Shown in pieces: positions 42,454 through 50,961 of a DNA stretch of 64,000 bases. The first letter of the stretch is position 1. The number at the start of each line of letters is the position of its first letter. Origin of the DNA: Guptibacillus algicola (GTDB taxonomy: Bacteria > Bacillota > Bacilli > Bacillales > Guptibacillaceae). The position numbers and the translations under genes are program-made. The DNA is taken from assembly GCF_020171805.1 (NCBI RefSeq), contig NZ_JAIVAF010000004.1, forward strand, positions 124,001-188,000, read 5' to 3'. Under the pieces are notes generated by a model, which ran no database searches, was not told the DNA's origin, and was given only the letters and a program-made list of their open reading frames with translations.

Positions 42454-43866
42454 TTAAGATTGTGGCACTGCTTGACCCTCTTTATCATTTCCTTTTTTCT
42501 GTAGCACTTTTAATCCGCTTCCCATGTCTGATGCTAGAACGTAGTTTCGATCTACATACACTCCCCAGACATACGATTGTTCTGGCGTATAACGAGCGAT
42601 CTCTTTCGGTTCAGATGGATTTGTGATGTCTACCGAAATCACTCCCCCTGCATAGTAAGAAAGATAAAGGGTATTGCCACGTACTTTTGGATCATGAACC
42701 GTCTTTGCGAACGTTACGTTATTTTCTTCTGAAATATCATTCGTTAATTCTGTTTTGAACTCACTTAAAAGCTTTGGATTCGTTTTATCTTTAATATCGA
42801 AAATTCGTGTATAACCATATGCTTCTTCATAGCCTTCTTTTACAGGATCATACACTTCGCGTGTTTCAATTAAGATCGTACCGCCTTTCGCAAGTGTAGC
42901 AGAGTGAGCAGACCCTTGTTGCTCAGATGCGAAGTCAGTTCTGCCAAGATATTCAGGATCAGAAGGGTTTGAGATATCAAACATTAGCGTTCCAAGATCC
43001 CACATAGACACATACGCATACTTTCCAGTTTCGTCCACCATTGTACTATGGTTGAAAACTGGGCGCGTTTTTCCATCTGGAGAATTCCAAAAATACCCAT
43101 CGAAATCTTCTGCAACATCAGGAAGTGTTCTTGGATCAAACTGCCAGAGCGTTTCAGGATTTGTTGGGTCGGTTACATCAACGATTTGAAAATCCCTTTC
43201 TTCACCATGACTGAAATAATCCGCATAAGGGTTTGCAGCTACAACCACAGCACGGTTTTGCTGTGTAGTTAAGTATAATTCATGAGTACCGCGCGTTTTC
43301 TTCGTCACTTCCCAGAAACCTAGCTTTTTAGGGTTCTCTGGGTTAGTAACATCATAAAGCAAGAAACCGCCTTTAGAATCAGGGTTCTTTTTATCAAGCT
43401 GCTGAACAGAAACAACCGCTAAATCACCTTTAAAATCAGGCGTGTTAATTGTTTTTACGATTACTTTCTCCTGCCATGTTCCTGGAATATCGTCATTTGC
43501 AAACACAGCTACTTCTTCAGGATTTGCCGGGTCTTTCATATCGAAAACACGAACTCCACCGTTTCCACCATTCTTTGTATGTGTCCCCATATAGGCGTAT
43601 CCTTTGTGCGCATAAACATCAGCAAAAGAATTCTGCTTCCCATCTTCCCGAACGATATCCATTTCAGGTGCCGCAACTTCTTTTAAAAGGTTTAAATTTT
43701 TACTTCCTTCCATTACGGGTACCGCAACGTCCTGATAATTCGCTTCCTCACCTTTCTCTATATTCACATCACCGAGCTCATCGTGAGCAAGTACCTGGCC
43801 TGGAAGAATAATTGAAAAAGCTAGCACACCAGATAATGCCGTATTAACTATGTACCTAGTATTCAA
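42454..43866 (-). CDS. Secreted LVIVD-repeat beta-propeller protein
   Basis: About 470 residues with a signal peptide (NTALSGVLAFSIILPGQVLAH). The mature part has repeats of the type VRVFDMKDPANPEEVAVF, LLYDVTNPENPKKLGFW, FQIVDVTDPTNPETLW, MFDISNPSDPEYLG, RIFDIKDKTNPKLLS, ISVDITNPSEPKEIA, i.e. about seven (L/F)xxVDxxxPxxP blades typical of LVIVD proteins. Probably an extracellular or cell-wall protein; no enzymatic role is known. The ATGGAGG at the frame start is used as the Shine-Dalgarno for TTG 43866 (MNTRYIV). Single gene. Confidence 0.85.
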   Translation of the reverse strand: MNTRYIVNTALSGVLAFSIILPGQVLAHDELGDVNIEKGEEANYQDVAVPVMEGSKNLNLLKEVAAPEMDIVREDGKQNSFADVYAHKGYAYMGTHTKNGGNGGVRVFDMKDPANPEEVAVFANDDIPGTWQEKVIVKTINTPDFKGDLAVVSVQQLDKKNPDSKGGFLLYDVTNPENPKKLGFWEVTKKTRGTHELYLTTQQNRAVVVAANPYADYFSHGEERDFQIVDVTDPTNPETLWQFDPRTLPDVAEDFDGYFWNSPDGKTRPVFNHSTMVDETGKYAYVSMWDLGTLMFDISNPSDPEYLGRTDFASEQQGSAHSATLAKGGTILIETREVYDPVKEGYEEAYGYTRIFDIKDKTNPKLLSEFKTELTNDISEENNVTFAKTVHDPKVRGNTLYLSYYAGGVISVDITNPSEPKEIARYTPEQSYVWGVYVDRNYVLASDMGSGLKVLQKKGNDKEGQAVPQS

Positions 43867-44041
43867 TCGAACAACCTCCATTTTCAAAATTATTTGACAT
43901 TTTAAATAATATCACGGTTGATTTCCATTAAAAGGTTTTTAGTGGAAAATAATTACTTTATCCTACTGCTTTTATTTCCCCATTAGGACTATCGATGTTC
44001 ATGGTTCGTTATCAAACACTTTTACTAGGAACTTTTTCTCA

Positions 44042-44070
44042 GAAAAAAGCTGACCAAAATAGGTCAGCTT
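44042..44070 (-). terminator. Intrinsic terminator after the M14 peptidase gene
   Basis: Minus-strand AAGCTGACC, loop TATTTT, GGTCAGCTT then TTTTCTG, 12 bases past the stop codon. Confidence 0.85.
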
Positions 44071-44081
44071 CTTCTTATTAC

Positions 44082-46490
44082 TTATTCACTATAAATCGCA
44101 TTCGAAAGCAATCGGTATAGATAATCCGTATGATCTCGGAAACCTGCTTCAATTCCAATCAACGTCACATCTTCATCCTTCTCTTTAATAAGTACCGGTT
44201 TGCCCTCGGCAGGCTCACGGTCTTCCCAGTGACCCGCAACAAAGAACTCCTTGTTGTTATCGAATGAAGCATGAATTTCTACGCTATCAACGTCTGTGTA
44301 CCAGACTGGTTGATAAACAAAACCGTAGTCAGTAGCATCATAGCCTGCTGTTAATGGAGAAGAGCTATAGTCAACACGGACAATACCATTGCTGTTGTAT
44401 CCCCCTGTATTTACGGTTACATCCGTTAGACCTAGCTTTTTCGTAGATTGTGATGCCCCGGCACCAACCGCAATGTATTTTCCACCTGTATCAACAAACT
44501 CATTGATGTTCGCTTTAAAAGCCTCAAACTGCCCCTCATTCTCAAGTCCGAATTCTGCATTCGCTTTTGAAAGATCATAAGACAACAGTCTAGATGTACC
44601 ACTATAGATAAATACATCTGTTCCTTCGCTCAATCCTTCTTCAGCAAGCTGTTTAGGTGTGATTTCGTCTACGTTAAATCCTAATCGTTCGAGCGCTGTT
44701 AGCGTTCCAGCATGAGATTGTGCTTTACTTATCCCACCATCTTTTAAAATAGTTACATTCTGAGTAGTCAGTTTATCTCCCTGGATTTCTTCACTACTAA
44801 CAACTCCAATGCCTGATTCTTTTACAAGTTTCTTCAGCTCTGGAGTTGCCTCAGATTGGATAGAATATTCGCCATCCTTCCCTCTCTTCACATCATACCC
44901 AGCTTGTATTAGAGTGTTTGCTAGATTAACAGCTTTTACTGATGAGTTTGGAATCACATAAGGTCCGTCTCCAATGAGGTCGCCAGTGGTATCAATCTTC
45001 TTGGTGTCTTTTAACTTCACATCAAACTCACTCTCAGCTTCCACCTCAATCGCTTCAAAGCCCCAAAGTTCAGGGAGGTTCCATGCTGAAATATCATACA
45101 TGGCAGGTGTTATGTCAGTAATATCTTCTCCATCCCACAGCATCGTGTTCGCAAGTCCTGCTTTCGCCTGACTCATGTCAACAACATACGTACCTGCTGG
45201 ATAGCTTTGTCCATCGTATTCAAAGTCCTTCTTCGCCTCTGATACGGTGATATCGTTAAATTCAAGATGCTTTACTGCCTTTTCAGTAGCGGTAGGGTCC
45301 TTCTCGTCTACAGGTAGTATATATGCTTTCGGGAAGAATCCTTCGTTATGGTAGGGATGATCAAATTGAATACCTCTCTTGAACACTTCGATTTGGTCTT
45401 TGATCATGCTTTCTTTATTCTCGTTTGAGAATTCAAGCGCCCCCATTACTGCATCATAGTGCCATTTTACGCCGTCCCAATCATTTGTTGGCGCTTCAAG
45501 CGTATAGCCATATGCACCGTGATACATGGCATACATCGGGGTGAAGATAGGAGGATAATCATCCCAACCTGCTTCATCATCGCGCTGTGGAATATATGTA
45601 CCTGTCATCGATTGATAATCAACATTTGATTTCTCGATGTTTGCGTTCTCGTACTCTTCACGATTATCTACTATACTACCTTCCATCGCTTCAGCTTGAT
45701 CCAATGCCCACTTTGAATAAAGATCATATTCATAGTTTGGATTATGTGGTGGCGTACACGGTTCGATCAAGCCGGGATGATCCGGTCCACCAAACGATTT
45801 CACATAGCCGTGAAGATCAAGAAACATCATTGGATGCCATTCTTTGATCAAATCGACCGTATGTTTTGTTTCAGGCTGTGATTGTGTGATGAAGTCACGA
45901 TTTAAATCGAAGCCATTTCCGTTAAAGCGCGTCGCATCGATTCGTCCATCAGGATTCTGAACAACGTTGAAAATAAGGATATGATTTTCAAGTAACTCTT
46001 TCGTTTTCGCATCATCTGCAGTTGCGAATCGTTCGATCAACTGAAGAGAGGCATCCGTTCCAACAAATTCTGTCCCATGAATAGATCCATTAATCATGAC
46101 GGGGACCTTAAAATCAGGGTGCTTTTCAATAAACTTCTGCGCTTTCTCAGGGTTTTTGAACATTTTCTTTCTTAACGCTTTCTGATGCCCGTACTTTCCA
46201 TTCGTATCGGGGTCAGAAATGGTTACCACGTAGAGATCACGACCATCTACAGATTTAGAAGTTGTCTCTACCTTCATGCGATTACTACGTTGTTCAATTT
46301 CTTGAAGCTTATCCCCGATCTTAGAATACTTAACAAAATCATAGTTTTCACTATTAAAAAGACTACCATCTTCCTCTTGATAGGTTTCATTCGAGTGAAC
46401 CTGGTGACTCTTATGCGTGTTTGCTGAACCAGCCATCGGTGCAGCTAATAACCCAAGCGCTGTGATTCCTGTAATAATGTGATGTTTCAT
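44082..46490 (-). CDS. Secreted M14 family zinc carboxypeptidase
   Basis: 802 residues with a short signal peptide (IITGITALGLLAAPMAGSANT). The M14 core lies in about residues 50-360: NGSIHGTEFVGTD (zinc His and Glu), NPDGRIDATRFNGNGFDLNRDF (substrate Arg), LHGYV (zinc His) and YTLEAPT (catalytic Glu). The long C-terminal part (about 370-802) contains a segment that resembles a class I glutamine-amidotransferase-like sub-domain (EGTDVFIYSGTSRLLSYD, GKYIAVGAGAS). Probably a secreted enzyme removing C-terminal residues from peptides. Preceded by GGGAGG. Divergent from an MprF-type gene across a 450-base AT-rich region (46491-46942) in which I saw nothing further. Confidence 0.9.
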   Translation of the reverse strand: MKHHIITGITALGLLAAPMAGSANTHKSHQVHSNETYQEEDGSLFNSENYDFVKYSKIGDKLQEIEQRSNRMKVETTSKSVDGRDLYVVTISDPDTNGKYGHQKALRKKMFKNPEKAQKFIEKHPDFKVPVMINGSIHGTEFVGTDASLQLIERFATADDAKTKELLENHILIFNVVQNPDGRIDATRFNGNGFDLNRDFITQSQPETKHTVDLIKEWHPMMFLDLHGYVKSFGGPDHPGLIEPCTPPHNPNYEYDLYSKWALDQAEAMEGSIVDNREEYENANIEKSNVDYQSMTGTYIPQRDDEAGWDDYPPIFTPMYAMYHGAYGYTLEAPTNDWDGVKWHYDAVMGALEFSNENKESMIKDQIEVFKRGIQFDHPYHNEGFFPKAYILPVDEKDPTATEKAVKHLEFNDITVSEAKKDFEYDGQSYPAGTYVVDMSQAKAGLANTMLWDGEDITDITPAMYDISAWNLPELWGFEAIEVEAESEFDVKLKDTKKIDTTGDLIGDGPYVIPNSSVKAVNLANTLIQAGYDVKRGKDGEYSIQSEATPELKKLVKESGIGVVSSEEIQGDKLTTQNVTILKDGGISKAQSHAGTLTALERLGFNVDEITPKQLAEEGLSEGTDVFIYSGTSRLLSYDLSKANAEFGLENEGQFEAFKANINEFVDTGGKYIAVGAGASQSTKKLGLTDVTVNTGGYNSNGIVRVDYSSSPLTAGYDATDYGFVYQPVWYTDVDSVEIHASFDNNKEFFVAGHWEDREPAEGKPVLIKEKDEDVTLIGIEAGFRDHTDYLYRLLSNAIYSE

Positions 46491-46942
46491 GCGGTACCTC
46501 CCTATTCAGTTTACTAGCAACACTCCTAATTTTAGTATTTTTATTCCTAAATTTGTATATACCATTCATCCTGATTATGGGCGGTATCTTTTGACCTATT
46601 CTAATCACCCTTTTGCAATTTCGTAATGTATACGACCATTATCTGTCTTACACTAGGATTGAGACCTTTACTGTGCCTTTTGGCTCATCTCAAACGATTA
46701 TGTGTCTCTTTTACCATTACTGCGTAATAAGTGAACCACCAACTCGAATAAAATGTTTATATCAAATATTGTTTTATTGATTGGATTTGAGGGTGAACGT
46801 ATACAAACTCATGAGCTACAACCTCACTTTTATAGAAACCGTTACGAAAATTTCGTTAACCGTTCAAAAAATAACTGCAACGTCATCGATCAACATATGT
46901 TATCTTTATATAGATGCAAAACACGCAGGAGGAAGAGCGTAC

Positions 46943-47977
46943 ATGTTTGATAATGAACTCGATGTTGATATGGATCAGGTTGTCTCGTTTCTAAAGGAAT
47001 ATGGCGGCCATCACTTATCACACCTGATTTTATTACAAGATAAGCAGGTTTTCTGGGCTCAAGAAAACAAAGTCCTAATCGCTTATCGACGAACAGGAAA
47101 TAAATTAATGGTACTTGGGGATCCAATTGGTGAGGAATCAAGACTAAAGGATGCTATCGATGAATTTTGTAACTACGGTGAAGAACTCGGATTGACACCA
47201 ATCTTTTACCAGGTTTCATCACACTACATGCACCATTACCATGAACATGGATACCGATTTACGAAGGTCGGTGAAGAAGCGATCGTGAACTTGCAGGATC
47301 TTACCTTTGCTGGCAAGCAATGGGCGAAGCTCCGTACGAGATGCAATAAATTTAATCGAAATGGATTCACCTTTACCGTCCTGCAGCCTCCTTACTCTAC
47401 TCGACTTCTCGGAGAAGTAGCAGAGGTCTCCAAATCGTGGCTTGGTTCTCAAAAGGAAAAGGGCTTTTCTGTCGTCTCGTTCAGCGAAGACTATGTTTCA
47501 TCCTTCCCGATCGCACTGTTGAAGGATTCTGAAAGTAGGATAATTGCTTTTGCTACCATCGCCATTTCTAGTTCCAAAAGTACATGTATCGACTTGATGA
47601 GAAAGACGGCAACTAGTCCACATGGAACGATGGATGTATTGTTCATCAATATATTTAAGTGGTTGAAAGAACAGCAATATGAAACGTGCAGCCTTGGGAT
47701 GGCACCACTCTCAAACGTTGGAAATCACAAAGATTCACAGATGTGTGAGCGCATCATGCGCCAGGCCTACCATCATGGAAACCATCTCTATAATTTCAAA
47801 GGACTAAGGGAATTCAAAGGAAAGTTCACAGATTCTTTTGAACCTAAATATATTGGACACAAAAAGTCATTTGTTCCGTTGTTGTTAATCCAACTTGTCA
47901 CTCTTATTAATCGACCACCTGTTAAAAGAACGAGAGCCTTTGCTCGAATTAAAGATCTCCTTCAAAATACAGGCTGA
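46943..47977 (+). CDS. Soluble MprF-type DUF2156 protein
   Basis: 344 residues corresponding to the C-terminal GNAT-like domain of MprF/LysX enzymes. Segments such as LGDPIGEESRLKDAIDEFCNYGEELGLTPIFYQVSSHYMHHYHEHGY, VGEEAIVNLQDLTFAGKQWAKLRTRCNKFNRNGFT and DLMRKTATSPHGTMDVLFINIFKWLKEQQYE-x-CSLGMAPLSNVG are characteristic. The domain transfers an amino acid from tRNA to phosphatidylglycerol. No membrane flippase domain is attached here. A longer frame starts at 46781, but AGGAGGA precedes ATG 46943 and the extra 54 residues look non-coding. Confidence 0.8.
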   Translation: MFDNELDVDMDQVVSFLKEYGGHHLSHLILLQDKQVFWAQENKVLIAYRRTGNKLMVLGDPIGEESRLKDAIDEFCNYGEELGLTPIFYQVSSHYMHHYHEHGYRFTKVGEEAIVNLQDLTFAGKQWAKLRTRCNKFNRNGFTFTVLQPPYSTRLLGEVAEVSKSWLGSQKEKGFSVVSFSEDYVSSFPIALLKDSESRIIAFATIAISSSKSTCIDLMRKTATSPHGTMDVLFINIFKWLKEQQYETCSLGMAPLSNVGNHKDSQMCERIMRQAYHHGNHLYNFKGLREFKGKFTDSFEPKYIGHKKSFVPLLLIQLVTLINRPPVKRTRAFARIKDLLQNTG

Positions 47978-47991
47978 CAGGTCATATCAAT

Positions 47992-48028
47992 ATAGAAAAG
48001 GAGACGGGAAATCCCGTCTCCTTTTCTA
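47992..48028. terminator. Bidirectional terminator between MprF-like and MFS genes
   Basis: AGAAAAGGAGACGGG and CCCGTCTCCTTTTCT form a perfect 15-pair stem with loop AAAT. T-rich on the plus side and on the minus side, serving both convergent genes. Confidence 0.88.
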
Positions 48029-48036
48029 TTACTCTT

Positions 48037-49311
48037 TCAAATAGATTCATTCAATCGGTCTATACTCGTTATGGCGTGGTCTTTCTTTATCACGATGACA
48101 AATAAGCTCGCAAGCAAACAGAACATTCCGGCATACAAAAACGCCCACGTATAGGAAAAGAATACGTTATAGATTAGGCCTCCTCCGTATGCAGCAACTG
48201 CAGCCCCAGCTTGATGAGACGCAAAAATCCATCCATAGATCATCCCGCTCTTTTCTATTCCGAAGATTTGCCTCGAAATGTTAATCGTCGGTGGGACAGT
48301 TGCAATCCAATCTAATCCGTAGAAAACGGAGAAAATGACGAGCAGTGTGACTGAGCCCTCGATCAGGGCGGATGGCAAGATTAATAGTGACACGCCTCTA
48401 AGCGAATAATACCAGAATAAGAGCCATCTATTATCAAATCGGTCTGACAACCACCCAGACAACGTTGTACCGATCAAATCGAATACGCCCATGAATGAGA
48501 GTAGAGCTGCTGACGTCACGACAGAAATACCAAAGCTCATACAATACGAAATGAAGTGTGTGCCTATCAATCCACTTGTCGAGAGACCACATATAAAGAA
48601 GCTTCCGGCTAAGAGCCAAAAAGCCTTTACTTTCACAGCATCTACTAGAGAGCCAAATGCCATAGCGATCGGATTTTTCTTTTGTAACCCTTCAGACTCC
48701 TCTCGCTCTTCTTCACGTCCATAGGGAAGAAGACCAACTTCACGTGGTGAACTCTTCATGAATAATAGAACGATCACAAACATCAACGCACTTAATAGAA
48801 GGATGAGCCCTACGGCAAAACGCCACGAAAAATTTTCAATGATGATCGCAAGAACTGGCAGAAGAATTAATTGGCCAGTTGCCGTACTCGCTGTGAGGAT
48901 TCCGATTGCTAATCCCCGTCTCTTTTCAAACCACCGGTTCGCTACATATGGACTAAGAACAGTAAGAAACAACCCTGATCCAAGTCCGATAATCACACCC
49001 CATATTAAGATAAGCTGCCACGACTGCTCCATCACATAGGTTAACCCTAAGCCTACGAGTAGGGTCGACAAGGCTATGAGCATCATTTTCTTCAGTCCGA
49101 GTACTTCGATTAAAGCAGCCATAAAAGGACCTGAAAAGCCGTATAGAAACAAGCTCACTCCGAACGCGAAAGAAATAATTGAACGATTCCAGCCAAACTC
49201 GTTCTCAAAAGGGATGATAAAAACGCCCGAGGATGAACGAATGATACCAGCTACGATGATTGTGAAGAATGTAATGGTTAAAATAATCCAGCTATAATGT
49301 ACTCGTTTCAA
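48037..49311 (-). CDS. MFS transporter (monocarboxylate/OFA-like)
   Basis: 424 residues, about 12 helices. The N-terminus MKRVHYSWIILTITFFTIIVAGIIRSSSGVFIIPFENEFGWNRS and the central PREVGLLPYGREEEREESEGLQ loop resemble the MCP/OFA (oxalate-formate, monocarboxylate) MFS group. Substrate unknown. Start TTG 49311 with GGTGAAGG a few bases upstream is acceptable. It is probably co-transcribed from the DUF1801 gene 22 bases upstream. Confidence 0.85.
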   Translation of the reverse strand: MKRVHYSWIILTITFFTIIVAGIIRSSSGVFIIPFENEFGWNRSIISFAFGVSLFLYGFSGPFMAALIEVLGLKKMMLIALSTLLVGLGLTYVMEQSWQLILIWGVIIGLGSGLFLTVLSPYVANRWFEKRRGLAIGILTASTATGQLILLPVLAIIIENFSWRFAVGLILLLSALMFVIVLLFMKSSPREVGLLPYGREEEREESEGLQKKNPIAMAFGSLVDAVKVKAFWLLAGSFFICGLSTSGLIGTHFISYCMSFGISVVTSAALLSFMGVFDLIGTTLSGWLSDRFDNRWLLFWYYSLRGVSLLILPSALIEGSVTLLVIFSVFYGLDWIATVPPTINISRQIFGIEKSGMIYGWIFASHQAGAAVAAYGGGLIYNVFFSYTWAFLYAGMFCLLASLFVIVIKKDHAITSIDRLNESI

Positions 49312-49332
49312 ACCTTCACCACTTTGTATGCG

Positions 49333-49758
49333 TTATTGTTCTGGATATGTTTCGCGTAGGAATGTAATCGACTCGTGAATGAGCTCCTTTAATACCTCAA
49401 TATCGATATCGTCCACTTTGTTGATGTACACACAGGCCTTTCCAGATGTATGCTTCCCGAACCGCCCAAGAATTTCTTCTCGCTTTGGTTCGCCAGTTGC
49501 GAAGTACAGGCTAATTTTTGCTTTACGTGGAGAAAAGCCAACAAGCATCATATCGCCTTCATGACCCGTTTTGTACTTGTAATGATACGAACCGAATCCA
49601 ATGATGCTTTCCCCCCACATCTTAGCGTTGTAGCCTGTCTCTTCAGTGAAAATATCTAGCAAACGATACGCATCTTCACGCTTTTTCTTACTTTCAACAT
49701 TTTCTATAAACTCGATGACGCTTTTGTCATTTTCTCTCGTCTTTAGCTCGTAAGCCAT
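49333..49758 (-). CDS. DUF1801 family protein
   Basis: 141 residues. Conserved block: VIEFIENVESKKKREDAYRLLDIFTEETGYNAKMWGESIIGFGSYHYKYKTGHEGDMMLVGFSPRKAKISLYF. This is the DUF1801 pattern; function unknown. Preceded by AAAGGGAGA. 28 bases downstream of the epimerase stop; the MFS gene follows. Confidence 0.75.
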   Translation of the reverse strand: MAYELKTRENDKSVIEFIENVESKKKREDAYRLLDIFTEETGYNAKMWGESIIGFGSYHYKYKTGHEGDMMLVGFSPRKAKISLYFATGEPKREEILGRFGKHTSGKACVYINKVDDIDIEVLKELIHESITFLRETYPEQ

Positions 49759-49786
49759 TTCGATCTCTCCCTTTTAGTGCCTTAAT

Positions 49787-50788
49787 CTATGAATACATCC
49801 GATCTGTTTTGTTCAGTAATTTCGTCTCTTTCTCGCGATCGAGTCCAGCTTTCCAGTCGAGTGACGGGTCTCTCGTTTTCAACCATGCTAACGTATCTGA
49901 AACGGTTTCTTCGATCGGTCGAAAGGTTAGTCCTTGAGCAATCGCCTTGTCCACATTGATATCAGCAGCCGCATTATGAGATTCAGGTAGCCATAAAGGT
50001 AAATCACTCCATGGTGTCACGCCCTGGCTGAGTAAAAACTCTTCATCTAACCAGTGAAGTAATGCTTTACTTCCGCTCACACGTTTACACGTATCAAGCA
50101 GTTCTCCCATCGTCAAATGGCGTTCAGACCCAGTTACATTATAGACTCCTGTAACTTTTTTCTCTGTCATGTCTACGATACAGTTTGCGAGATCGCGTAC
50201 ATCGATGAATTGAATCGGACGCTGTGGTTTTCCTGGAGCAAGGACATCCCCACCATCGTCTAAGCGTTTGACCCAATAGGTGAAGCGGTCTGAATAATCA
50301 TGAGGTCCCACGACTAAACCAGGCCTTATATTCAGTACTCTACCAGGCATATGCTTCTCAAGCTCTTTCTCAGCGAGAGCCTTAAGTGCACCGTAATGTT
50401 CGGTCGGCCCATTGCCATTAGAGGTTACTCTCTCAGCTTCTTCTTCTGAAATCACCTGAACAGGTGAATCCTCTGTACAAGGCTTTTCTCCAAACTCTTT
50501 ATAAACAGAAATGGTCGAGATAAACGTATAGTGATCCACGACTTTTGCTAAAAGTGAAACTGATTCAGAGACGGTTCTAGGAAAAAATCCACTTGTATCG
50601 ATGACGGCATCGAACGATCGCCCTTCGAGCGCTGAAAGATCTCCGTCTCTGTCACCAATCAATGTTTCGACTTCAGGAAAAGCGTGATTTCCTCGGTTGA
50701 AATGAGTAACTTCATGTCCATTATTCAATGCTCGTTCAGTTATATACCTACCAATGAACCGCGTACCACCTAGGATAAGAAGTTTCAT
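49787..50788 (-). CDS. NAD-dependent epimerase/dehydratase family protein
   Basis: 333 residues of the extended SDR fold. N-terminal GGTRFIGRYITERALNNGHEVTHFNRG (glycine motif), a central YGALKALAEKE (YxxxK). The C-terminal half is of the isomerase/epimerase kind with NVTGSERHLTMGELLDTCKRVSG. It resembles Bacillus YwfL/YfkO-like uncharacterised members; true sugar substrate is not known. GGAGGCG precedes ATG 50788. It is the first gene of a likely three-gene unit with DUF1801 and MFS. Confidence 0.85.
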   Translation of the reverse strand: MKLLILGGTRFIGRYITERALNNGHEVTHFNRGNHAFPEVETLIGDRDGDLSALEGRSFDAVIDTSGFFPRTVSESVSLLAKVVDHYTFISTISVYKEFGEKPCTEDSPVQVISEEEAERVTSNGNGPTEHYGALKALAEKELEKHMPGRVLNIRPGLVVGPHDYSDRFTYWVKRLDDGGDVLAPGKPQRPIQFIDVRDLANCIVDMTEKKVTGVYNVTGSERHLTMGELLDTCKRVSGSKALLHWLDEEFLLSQGVTPWSDLPLWLPESHNAAADINVDKAIAQGLTFRPIEETVSDTLAWLKTRDPSLDWKAGLDREKETKLLNKTDRMYS

Positions 50789-50898
50789 CTGTACGCCTCC
50801 CTTTTATTTAAAGTCAGACATGATATGATTTCTTCTTTTAGCTTGAAATTCCTTTATTCTTGTCGGAATTAGAAAAAGTATGCCGCATTATCTTCTCC

Positions 50899-50930
50899 AA
50901 AAGAAAAAGGATGTGCTCATTCGCACATCC
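50899..50930 (-). terminator. Intrinsic terminator of the six-gene signalling/polysaccharide operon
   Basis: Minus-strand GGATGTGC, loop GAATGA, GCACATCC then TTTTTCTTTT, about 30 bases past the kinase stop codon. No other terminator is visible between it and the diguanylate cyclase start at 61611. Confidence 0.88.
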
Positions 50931-50961
50931 CTACAAAATTTCAGAAGCTCACTCAGTTGTC

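Noticed and set aside
46753-46950. Small plus-strand frame and 5' extension before the MprF-like gene
   Set aside because: No ribosome binding site, low-complexity peptide, and ATG 46943 has a good site.
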